A stretch of 64,000 bases of DNA from Chitinophagales bacterium (GTDB lineage Bacteria > Bacteroidota > Bacteroidia > Chitinophagales > Chitinophagaceae), in the NCBI GenBank assembly GCA_017303335.1, contig JAFLBK010000001.1, positions 1,369,001-1,433,000 on the forward strand. The letters are read 5' to 3'. The notes under the pieces are model-generated. The model ran no database searches, was not told the DNA's origin, and worked only from the letters and a program-made list of their open reading frames with translations. Made by a program: the position numbers and the translations under genes. This document shows positions 57,070 through 62,477 of this stretch, piece after piece. The number at the start of each line of letters is the position of its first letter. The first letter of the stretch is position 1.

Positions 57070-58197
57070 ATGGAGAATAAATTAAAACAAGACCACTATA
57101 AAGTAAAACCAACGACTTCTAACCCTCCCCCTCCAGGTGGAGATGGAGGGGGGTACAAAACAGGCCGTGGAGCGCAGATCAATACAAAGAACCGCTTCCT
57201 GAAAAATGAGATCACCCGGGAGCATGCCGAGGGCATCGACGATTGGGAAGAAGCGAACAAGGCCACACAGTACATCGAAACCTTTCCCAAAACGATCGTG
57301 AACAAAGTGGAAAGTCCGGATGTGGGCATGAGCTACAGCATGAACCCCTATGCGGGCTGCGAACACGGTTGTATCTATTGCTACGCCCGCAATGTGCATG
57401 AGTACTGGGGTTACAGCGCCGGGCTCGATTTTGAGCAGAAGATACTCGTAAAGAAAAATGCGCCCAAACTCCTTCACAAATTCCTGCTGCATCCGAAATG
57501 GGACGCCACACCCATCATGCTCAGCGGCAATACCGATTGCTACCAGCCGGCCGAACAAACCTACCGGCTCACACGCGGGCTACTCGAGGTTTGCAACGAA
57601 TTCAATCAACCCGTTGGCATTCTCACCAAAAATTCCTGGATACTGAAAGACAAAGATGTATTGCAGGAGATGGGAAAAAAACAGATTGTATCGGCGATGG
57701 TATCGATCACGTCGTTCAACGAAGACTTGCGCCGTACGATGGAGCCACGCACCACGACAGCTAAGCAGAAACTTAAAGTCATCAATGAACTCAGCAAGGC
57801 AGGCGTTCGCATGGGTATTATGATGGGCCCGATGATTCCGGGACTGAACGAACACGAGATGCAGCGCATCATGAAAGAGGCGGCCGACAACGGCGCTACT
57901 TTCACCGCGTACACCTTCATCCGGTTGAACGGGGCCATTAAGTTCCTCTTTCACGACTGGTTGTATAAAAATTTTCCCGACCGGGCCGATAAGATCTGGC
58001 ACCTGGTGGAACAAAGTCATGATGGTAAGGTGAACGATACCCGCTGGGGCGTACGCATGCGGGGCGAAGGCAATATTGCGCAACTGGTTGCCCAGCAGTA
58101 TAAAAAATACGGCAAGCTCTATCACATGAATGCCGAAGAGTGGAGCCTGGATCGAAGTAAATTCCGGGTGCCGGGTGGGCAGGGGAGATTATTTTAG
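57070..58197 (+). CDS. PA0069-family radical SAM protein
   Basis: 375 residues. The radical SAM cluster motif C-x3-C-x2-C is at Cys97, Cys101 and Cys104 (C-E-H-G-C-I-Y-C-Y-A-R), in the SplB-like context M-N-P-Y-A-G-C. The family-wide start G-R-G-A-Q-I-N-T-K-N-R-F lies at residue 32. Upstream of it, residues about 16-29 are P-P-P-P-G-G-D-G-G-G, encoded by a palindromic repeat inserted in frame (57122-57153). Spore-photolyase-like family; substrate unknown. DNA repair is only a guess from homology and the neighbouring umu genes. Confidence 0.88.
   Translation: MENKLKQDHYKVKPTTSNPPPPGGDGGGYKTGRGAQINTKNRFLKNEITREHAEGIDDWEEANKATQYIETFPKTIVNKVESPDVGMSYSMNPYAGCEHGCIYCYARNVHEYWGYSAGLDFEQKILVKKNAPKLLHKFLLHPKWDATPIMLSGNTDCYQPAEQTYRLTRGLLEVCNEFNQPVGILTKNSWILKDKDVLQEMGKKQIVSAMVSITSFNEDLRRTMEPRTTTAKQKLKVINELSKAGVRMGIMMGPMIPGLNEHEMQRIMKEAADNGATFTAYTFIRLNGAIKFLFHDWLYKNFPDRADKIWHLVEQSHDGKVNDTRWGVRMRGEGNIAQLVAQQYKKYGKLYHMNAEEWSLDRSKFRVPGGQGRLF
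57122..57153. repeat. GC-rich palindrome inserted in frame in the radical SAM gene
   Basis: CCCTCCCCCTCCAGG pairs with a following G-rich arm (GGTGGAGATGGAGGGGGG). It adds a Pro/Gly-rich stretch to the N-terminus of the protein without breaking the frame. Typical of small mobile palindromes in Bacteroidota intergenic DNA. Confidence 0.6.
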
Positions 58198-58273
58198 AAC
58201 GCGGCGGTTTTTACATGAACGCATGTAATGCAAATGTTCTTGAAAAAATATTTTTAAAATTTCTTTGCAAAAA

Positions 58274-58306
58274 TTTGGCAGCATCGGAAAATTATTTTCA
58301 TCTTTG
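58274..58306 (+). promoter_or_regulatory. Promoter of the tRNA-like/RNA-repair region
   Basis: TTTG at 58274-58277, 21 bases, then CATCTTTG at 58299-58306. This matches the Bacteroidota -33 TTTG and -7 TAnnTTTG elements with one mismatch and good spacing. Transcription would start near 58312 and run into the leader with short ORFs and hairpins, and if read through, into the tRNA-like cluster and YkuK gene. Confidence 0.6.
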
Positions 58307-58336
58307 CATCGCAAAACAAATTTTAAAACAACAAAC

Positions 58337-58429
58337 ATGCTGCGCATTCAATTACATACGGAAGCAATGAACCGGTTCAGCCCAAAGGGTTACGACGCCG
58401 GCCGCGGGGCATGCTATGCTGTACGATAA
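58337..58429 (+). CDS. Possible 30-residue leader peptide
   Basis: ATG at 58337, 30 codons, TAA at 58427-58429, the first open frame after the promoter. The end (G-Y-D-A-G-R-G-A-C-Y-A-V-R) is not low complexity. A terminator-like hairpin follows 29 bases later. It might be a leader peptide for attenuation, a small protein, or chance. No ribosome-binding site stands out. No homologue known to me. Confidence 0.28.
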   Translation: MLRIQLHTEAMNRFSPKGYDAGRGACYAVR

Positions 58430-58458
58430 GTATCAAAACTAATCAGCTATAACACAAG

Positions 58459-58484
58459 CCCCGCCTGAAAGAGCGGGGTTTTTT
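58459..58484 (+). terminator. Terminator-like hairpin 1 of the leader
   Basis: CCCCGC/GCGGGG stem with an 8-base loop and a 6-base T-run. First of three such hairpins between the promoter and the tRNA-like cluster. Confidence 0.7.
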
Positions 58485-58501
58485 GTTGGCAAATAAAGCA
58501 T

Positions 58502-58657
58502 ATGCAACCAACACGACAATATCGGCGTATTACACGCAAGGAACATAATTCACCGGCGTGTACCTGGTTATTACCCAACCAGCTTGGCAATGGTATGTTC
58601 ATTACAAAGCAGAATAAATTCGATCGATCCATACAGCCGGACTGTATGCACACATAG
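58502..58657 (+). CDS. Possible 51-residue basic small protein
   Basis: ATG at 58502, 51 codons, TAG at 58655-58657. The N-terminus is Arg-rich (M-Q-P-T-R-Q-Y-R-R-I-T-R-K). It lies between terminator-like hairpins 1 and 2. No family recognised and no clear ribosome-binding site. It may be chance; recorded because the leader repeats an ORF-then-hairpin layout three times. Confidence 0.22.
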   Translation: MQPTRQYRRITRKEHNSPACTWLLPNQLGNGMFITKQNKFDRSIQPDCMHT

Positions 58658-58679
58658 CGTACCCTATGTGAATGTGTAA

Positions 58680-58706
58680 ACTCCGGCAGATCGCCGGAGT
58701 TTTTTT
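58680..58706 (+). terminator. Terminator-like hairpin 2 of the leader
   Basis: Perfect 8 bp stem ACTCCGGC/GCCGGAGT, 5-base loop, followed by a 7-base T-run (the last T of the arm included). A strong intrinsic terminator by appearance. Confidence 0.78.
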
Positions 58707-58778
58707 ATGCGTAAAACGAAAAGAATGAAAACCTGTTTGAATAGTCCAGCCTTTGCCCGGGAACCCGAAACCAATTAA
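58707..58778 (+). CDS. Possible 23-residue basic peptide
   Basis: ATG at 58707 immediately after the T-run of hairpin 2; 23 codons to a TAA at 58776-58778. N-terminus M-R-K-T-K-R-M-K. A third hairpin with T-run follows. Probably not a protein gene on its own merits; noted as part of the repeated leader layout. Confidence 0.15.
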   Translation: MRKTKRMKTCLNSPAFAREPETN

Positions 58779-58810
58779 GGGATCAAACAAATAAATGCGG
58801 AAGGAGGAAT

Positions 58811-58845
58811 AAAGCTTTCCCCGCTGATGCCGCGGGGAAGCTTTT
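58811..58845 (+). terminator. Terminator-like hairpin 3, directly before the tRNA-like cluster
   Basis: Stem of 13 bp with one bulge (AAAGCTT-CCCCGC against GCGGGGAAGCTTT), 7-base loop and a short T-run. It ends 6 bases before the first tRNA-like sequence, so either it insulates the tRNA-like transcript or it is an attenuator or processing site. Confidence 0.75.
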
Positions 58846-58850
58846 AAAAC

Positions 58851-58923
58851 ATAGAAGTATTCCGGTTGGTCGGATACTCCACCTGGAATGGAGAGGCTGC
58901 AGGTTCGAGTCCTGCCTTCTATA
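58851..58923 (+). tRNA. tRNA-like A: cloverleaf with UGG anticodon position and C33
   Basis: All four arms fold by eye: acceptor ATAGAAG/CTTCTAT (7 bp), D stem TCCG/CGGA with a GG-containing loop, anticodon stem CTCCA/TGGAG, variable loop of 5, T arm GCAGG-TTCGAGT-CCTGC. The 7-base anticodon loop is CCTGGAA, which puts TGG at 34-36 (proline) but C instead of the nearly universal U at position 33. No CCA encoded. The odd loop suggests a tRNA-like RNA that may not decode. Only 3 bases separate it from the next tRNA. Confidence 0.62.
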
Positions 58924-58926
58924 CAC

Positions 58927-58997
58927 TGCCGGATGGTGCAATGGCTGCATACCGGGTTCTGACCCCGGAGATACAGGTTCAAGTCCTGTTCCGGTAA
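58927..58997 (+). tRNA. tRNA-Gln(CTG)-like
   Basis: Acceptor TGCCGGA/TCCGGTA (7 bp with U1-A72, as in glutamine tRNAs, and one G-U), D stem GTGC/GCAT, anticodon stem CCGGG/CCCGG with loop TTCTGAC (U33, anticodon CTG), T arm ACAGG-TTCAAGT-CCTGT, discriminator A. No CCA encoded. Complete and apparently functional in shape; it may decode CAG or serve the RNA-repair genes around it. Confidence 0.75.
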
Positions 58998-59003
58998 CAA
59001 CAG

Positions 59004-59079
59004 GGGCTTATGGTGTAAGGGATCAGCATGCTTCACTTCGGATGAAGCGATACAGGTTCGAATCCTGTTTAGCCCTCCA
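59004..59079 (+). tRNA. tRNA-like C: Arg(TCG)-type cloverleaf with encoded CCA
   Basis: Acceptor GGGCTTA/TTAGCCC with a U-U mismatch at the sixth pair, T8-G9, D stem GTGT/GCAT with a GG-containing loop, anticodon stem CTTCA/TGAAG with loop CTTCGGA (U33, anticodon TCG), T arm ACAGG-TTCGAAT-CCTGT, discriminator T, then CCA at 59077-59079. It lies 6 bases after the Gln-like tRNA. The mismatch and wobble-rich D stem make full function uncertain. Confidence 0.6.
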
Positions 59080-59085
59080 GCGATC

Positions 59086-59112
59086 CGGTGGTTTGCTGTA
59101 AGGCTAACACCG
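59086..59112 (+). ncRNA. Structured hairpin between tRNA-like cluster and YkuK gene
   Basis: CGGTG pairs with CACCG around an inner TT-x-GC/GC-x-AA stem and a 6-base loop; an alternative CGGTGG/CCACCG pairing reaches 59119. It lies 7 bases after the CCA of tRNA-like C and 50 bases before the YkuK start. It may be a truncated tRNA acceptor/D-arm remnant or a processing or regulatory hairpin. Confidence 0.4.
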
Positions 59113-59161
59113 CCCACCGATTCAATAACAGTCTTTGCAAAAAAGACACAAAACAAGAACA

Positions 59162-59644
59162 ATGAAAGAACGACAATGGCGGACACTCAGCGGCCGGTGG
59201 ATCCAAACATCCATCCAGGACGAAGTAACCGAAGTGCTTTCCCGGGAAAGGGCGATGGGTAACGAGCTGAAAGTATGCATCGGTACCGATAGCCAGGTAA
59301 AGGGAAGGCAGACGGAATTCGCCACCGTGATCGTGTTCGTACGGAAAGGAAAAGGAGGATTCATGTACATACACAATGAAACCTCCGCGCTGCGCATGAG
59401 CATCAGGGAACGAATGCTCCTGGAAGTGGCGAAGAGCATCGACACAGCGTATTCACTGTGCAACCTGTTCAGCCGGTTTGGTGTGGATATGGAAGTGCAT
59501 GCCGATATCAATACCAACCCCTCTTTCAAAAGCAACGACGCCTTGAAAGAGGCCATGGGATATATCATGGGAATGGGCTTCGCTTTCCGGGCCAAACCGG
59601 ACGCTTTCGCCAGTTCCAGTTGCGCCAATAAAATGGTACAATAA
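59162..59644 (+). CDS. YkuK/DUF458-family RNase H-fold protein
   Basis: 160 residues from the ATG at 59162. The family's acidic motifs are present: G-T-D-S-Q-V near residue 40, a Glu in R-E-R-M-L-L-E-V near 85 and H-A-D-I-N-T-N-P near 113. The fold is RNase H-like, so a nuclease or RNA-binding role is likely; activity has not been shown for most members. First protein gene after the three tRNA-like sequences, 12 bases before the AAA gene. Context suggests action on tRNA or its fragments. Confidence 0.82.
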   Translation: MKERQWRTLSGRWIQTSIQDEVTEVLSRERAMGNELKVCIGTDSQVKGRQTEFATVIVFVRKGKGGFMYIHNETSALRMSIRERMLLEVAKSIDTAYSLCNLFSRFGVDMEVHADINTNPSFKSNDALKEAMGYIMGMGFAFRAKPDAFASSSCANKMVQ

Positions 59645-59656
59645 AAACAACAAAAA

Positions 59657-60733
59657 ATGGAAAAGATTACAGAACAGAAGATCATCAATGCGAACGGGAT
59701 ATTCGACAACGGATTTCTCTGCGGGAAATCGCTGTACCTGTATTGCTTTAAGAAGATACCCTCCGCCGCGTACATCGGCAACATCAATGGCGAAAAAGCG
59801 TATGCGGTCATTCAAAAGCGATTCGGGCACCTGGTGAGATCCACGCACAGCTACCGGCATTTCGACAGCAAGACGAAGAAGTACCACTTCAGCGAAACCT
59901 TCCTGGTCATGCTGAATAACTGCATACTGGAATTCGACTATGGCTATTGTGAAATATACCATGATGGCACACAGGATGAATTCATCGCGGAATGCACCGC
60001 GATGGTAAAAGCGCACCGGGAGAAACAGCGCCGAAAACCGCTGGAGATTAACCTCATCAGCCGCGGACGCCAGGGGCTTGAATTGCGGAACCTGGAGGTA
60101 AAACGCACGAAGCTGGAGATCGGGCTTTTCTACAACGACGATTTCGGCGAAGTGAATGAGGTCATCACCCAACGACTGAACAACGACAAGGATAAGGGGA
60201 TCGTGCTGCTGCATGGATTACCAGGCACCGGCAAAACAACCTACCTGCGTTACCTGATCGGAAAGATCAAAAAAAGGGTGCTCTTTGTTTCGCCCAATAC
60301 CGCGGGGGATATCACCAGTCCCGATTTTATCCAGCTGCTGGTGGGCAACCCCAACAGCGTGCTGATCATCGAAGACGCGGAGAACGTGATCATGGACCGG
60401 AAACTGAATAACAGCGGATCGGTTTCGAACCTGCTCAATATCTCGGATGGACTGCTCGCCGATTTTCTGAATGTACAGCTGATCTGCACCTTCAACAGTC
60501 CGCTCACCCTGGTCGACCAGGCGCTGATGCGGAAAGGAAGGCTGATCGCCAAGTATGAATTCGGCAAACTGAGCACCGAAAAAGCGGGAAAATTAAGCAG
60601 GCACCTGGGCTTTGATACCCGGATCGACCACCCGATGACACTCGCCGAGATCAGCAACCCCGGAGCGAAGGAATACAAAGCGGAACATACTGAGGTGCTG
60701 GGCTTCATGCGAAAGGAAGCATTGATGAACTAA
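59657..60733 (+). CDS. AAA ATPase, BCS1-like
   Basis: 358 residues. N-terminal domain of about 170 residues with no family I recognise; AAA core with Walker A G-L-P-G-T-G-K-T-T near residue 190, Walker B V-L-I-I-E-D-A-E near 235, and the sensor/arginine region D-Q-A-L-M-R-K-G-R-L-I near 295 that resembles BCS1/FtsH-type A-L-x-R-P-G-R. It probably remodels or threads an RNA-protein complex or protein. It lies between the YkuK gene and the second tRNA-like cluster, in one direction with slipin and rtcB. Confidence 0.82.
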   Translation: MEKITEQKIINANGIFDNGFLCGKSLYLYCFKKIPSAAYIGNINGEKAYAVIQKRFGHLVRSTHSYRHFDSKTKKYHFSETFLVMLNNCILEFDYGYCEIYHDGTQDEFIAECTAMVKAHREKQRRKPLEINLISRGRQGLELRNLEVKRTKLEIGLFYNDDFGEVNEVITQRLNNDKDKGIVLLHGLPGTGKTTYLRYLIGKIKKRVLFVSPNTAGDITSPDFIQLLVGNPNSVLIIEDAENVIMDRKLNNSGSVSNLLNISDGLLADFLNVQLICTFNSPLTLVDQALMRKGRLIAKYEFGKLSTEKAGKLSRHLGFDTRIDHPMTLAEISNPGAKEYKAEHTEVLGFMRKEALMN

Positions 60734-60820
60734 CGTATTGCGGAACCATTCCGCGTAAAAGCTTGCTCAACGGCAAGATGAGTATTGAGGGGTTGTATGC
60801 AAACCAGGCGGGCGTTTTTT

Positions 60821-60923
60821 AAGCGCCGCAGTGCAGGATCGGTAGTACCCTGTATGCTGTTACAGCAATGTCCAATGCTCACCAATTAATCTGTAGGCAG
60901 TGGGTTCGAATCCCATCCCGTTT
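60821..60923 (+). ncRNA. tRNA-like X: degenerate, D-arm and T-arm with expanded middle
   Basis: D arm GTGC-N10-GTAC with CGGTA in the loop (60831-60848), and a canonical T arm GTGGG-TTCGAAT-CCCAT (60900-60916). Between them CTGTA (60850), TACAG (60861) and CTGTA (60891) allow two mutually exclusive stems, one giving a 6-base loop and the other a 25-base loop next to the T arm. The acceptor pairing AAGCG/CGTTT is partial. It is either a decayed tRNA or one with an enlarged or intron-like anticodon region. Confidence 0.42.
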
Positions 60924-60924
60924 C

Positions 60925-60987
60925 GTATGGGTAACTCAACTGGTCAGAGTAACAGAAACAGTCCTGGTTCGAGTCCAGGTTACAGCC
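60925..60987 (+). ncRNA. tRNA-like Y: D-arm and T-arm without an anticodon arm
   Basis: T8-A9 and D arm ACTC-AACTGGTCA-GAGT (60934-60950) are followed, after only 12 bases, by a perfect T arm CCTGG-TTCGAGT-CCAGG (60963-60979). There is no room for a 17-base anticodon arm. The outer ends pair only as GTAAC/GTTAC. This looks like a tRNA from which the anticodon arm was deleted. Confidence 0.42.
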
Positions 60988-60993
60988 CGGTAG

Positions 60994-61053
60994 GGTGTAC
61001 TAGTTCAAGGGTAGAACACTACGTGAGGGACGTAGCAGGCACGAAGTACGCCG
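60994..61053 (+). ncRNA. tRNA-like Z: acceptor, D-arm and anticodon arm, no T-arm
   Basis: Acceptor GGTGTAC/GTACGCC (7 bp, one G-U), T8-A9, D arm GTTC-AAGGGTA-GAAC, anticodon stem CTACG/CGTAG with loop TGAGGGA, then 10 bases (CAGGCACGAA) in place of variable loop and T arm. Position 33 is G instead of U. Three perfect stems in the right order make chance unlikely. It resembles T-arm-less mitochondrial tRNAs and is the mirror of element Y. Confidence 0.5.
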
Positions 61054-61322
61054 CTTCTCAAATGGCGAAACCATAAAGCAGGCGCAGGACCTTCCGGCTT
61101 ACTCTCTCGGAGTTTCCCGGAAACCGGGCAATTGCCTGAAGGCCGGCGGTATACAGTATGCGGGTTACAGCACGTTGGTACGGATGATTTACTGCATTCC
61201 TGCGGTAATGACGAATTGCCAAACTGTTCTGACAAGTATGCTTGAACGCCCCCTCCGCAAGCGCACGGGGAAATGCGCCGGCTTTATTAAAAAGATTGTG
61301 TAACGAATTAAATAAACGAAAA
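61054..61322 (+). other. Structured non-coding stretch before slipin
   Basis: No open frame of note. Several short perfect hairpins were seen: CCCGG-AAA-CCGGG (about 61117-61129), GGTAAT/ATTGCC (61204-61220), GCGCA/TGCGC (61261-61278). The stretch GCAGGC...GCCTGA (61078-61139) could close a larger fold. It may hold more tRNA remnants or the leader of the slipin mRNA. No promoter element of the TAnnTTTG type was found. Confidence 0.35.
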
Positions 61323-62426
61323 ATGAAAAGGATCAGAATTTATCCGTACCAGGTGGCCCTGGTATTTAAGAATGGCGTATACCGGCGATTGCTGCAGGAG
61401 GGAACCTACTGGCTGGGTTTCAATGAAACCATCCTGCGGTACGATGTAACTTCCGAATTCTATGCGCCGGTGGATATCAACATCCTCTTGCAGGATGCAG
61501 ACCTGGCGGCTGCCCTTGAGGTGATCGATGTGGCCGATAACGAGATCGTATTGAAGTACCGGGATGGGTTGCTGAAGCAGGTAATCACCCCGGGACGGGT
61601 GGCATTCTGGAAAAGCAAGGTGAATAACTATGCTTTCGTGCGGGTCGACCTGGGTAAGATCGGGATCAGCGAGAACATCAGCCGGGATACTCTGCAGAAC
61701 AAAATGCTGGCGCCTTATGTACGGAACTACACCGTGGAGAATTATGAAAAGGCCGTGCTGTTCATCGATGGCAAATATACCCAGCCGCTGGGCCCGGGTG
61801 TATACTACTGGTGGAAGAACAACATCACAATTGTGGTAGGAAAAGTGGATACCCGTGCATTGCAGATCGAGATCAATGGGCAGGAGATCCTGACCAAAGA
61901 CAAGGCCGCTTTGCGGGTGAACGCCTACGCCCGGTACCGGGTAACCGATATCGAAAAGGCAATCCTCCAGAACAAGGAGTTCGAGCGGCAGTTGTACGTG
62001 GCCTTTCAGCTGGCGTTGCGGGAGTACATCGGCACACTGGCGCTGGATGAACTGCTGGATAAGAAAGAATCCATCAGCGCCTACATCCTGGAAGCGGTGA
62101 AGGCCGATGCCGGAGCGCTGGGTGTGGAACTGAATGGTTTCGGTATCCGCGACATCATCCTGCCGGGCGATGTGAAAGATATCATGAGCAAAGTGCTGGT
62201 TGCTGAAAAAACCGCACAGGCCAACAGCATCATGCGCCGGGAAGAGACTGCCAGCACCCGAAGCCTGTTGAACACCGCCAAACTGATGGAAGACAACGCG
62301 ATGTTGTGGAAACTGAAAGAGATGGAATACGTGGAGAAGATCGCGGATAAGATCGGTGAGATTACCGTAAACGGCAACAGCGCTCTCGTGGATCAGCTGA
62401 AACAGATCTTTGCGACACAGAAATAG
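61323..62426 (+). CDS. Slipin (SPFH/band-7 family protein)
   Basis: 367 residues from the ATG at 61323; an upstream ATG at 61242 would start inside the structured RNA region. The protein has the SPFH layout: an N-terminal beta-rich band-7 domain (residues about 5-250, with Y-P-Y-Q-V-A-L-V-F-K-N-G and the Y-A-R-Y-R-V-T-D-I-E segment) and a charged helical C-terminus (A-E-K-T-A-Q-A-N-S-I-M-R-R-E-E). No strong N-terminal membrane helix is seen. Slipins next to rtcB recur in bacterial RNA-repair loci; the mechanism is unknown. Confidence 0.87.
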   Translation: MKRIRIYPYQVALVFKNGVYRRLLQEGTYWLGFNETILRYDVTSEFYAPVDINILLQDADLAAALEVIDVADNEIVLKYRDGLLKQVITPGRVAFWKSKVNNYAFVRVDLGKIGISENISRDTLQNKMLAPYVRNYTVENYEKAVLFIDGKYTQPLGPGVYYWWKNNITIVVGKVDTRALQIEINGQEILTKDKAALRVNAYARYRVTDIEKAILQNKEFERQLYVAFQLALREYIGTLALDELLDKKESISAYILEAVKADAGALGVELNGFGIRDIILPGDVKDIMSKVLVAEKTAQANSIMRREETASTRSLLNTAKLMEDNAMLWKLKEMEYVEKIADKIGEITVNGNSALVDQLKQIFATQK

Positions 62427-62430
62427 AAAT

Positions 62431-62463
62431 AAGTTAGGCTGCAAGCAAATTGTAGCCTAACTT
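62431..62463 (+). promoter_or_regulatory. Long hairpin between slipin and rtcB
   Basis: AAGTTAGGCTGCAA pairs with TTGTAGCCTAACTT (14 bp, one G-U) around a 5-base loop, followed by TT then A-rich sequence. It ends 14 bases before the rtcB ATG, so it may be a partial terminator, an mRNA stabiliser or a control on rtcB translation. Confidence 0.6.
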
Positions 62464-62477
62464 TTAAAAACGAATTT

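Noticed and set aside
58373..58400. T-arm-like GGTTCAGCCC in the leader
   Set aside because: No 5 bp stem closes the loop and no D or anticodon arm is found upstream; it lies inside the 30-codon ORF.
60806..60923. Acceptor stem AGGCGGG/CCCGTTT for tRNA-like X
   Set aside because: Seven pairs are possible with wobble, but the distance from the 5' strand to the anticodon region is far too long for a D arm and a better D arm lies nearer.
61242..61322. Upstream ATG at 61242 for slipin
   Set aside because: It would put 27 low-complexity residues before the conserved start and overlaps the structured GCGCA/TGCGC hairpin region.
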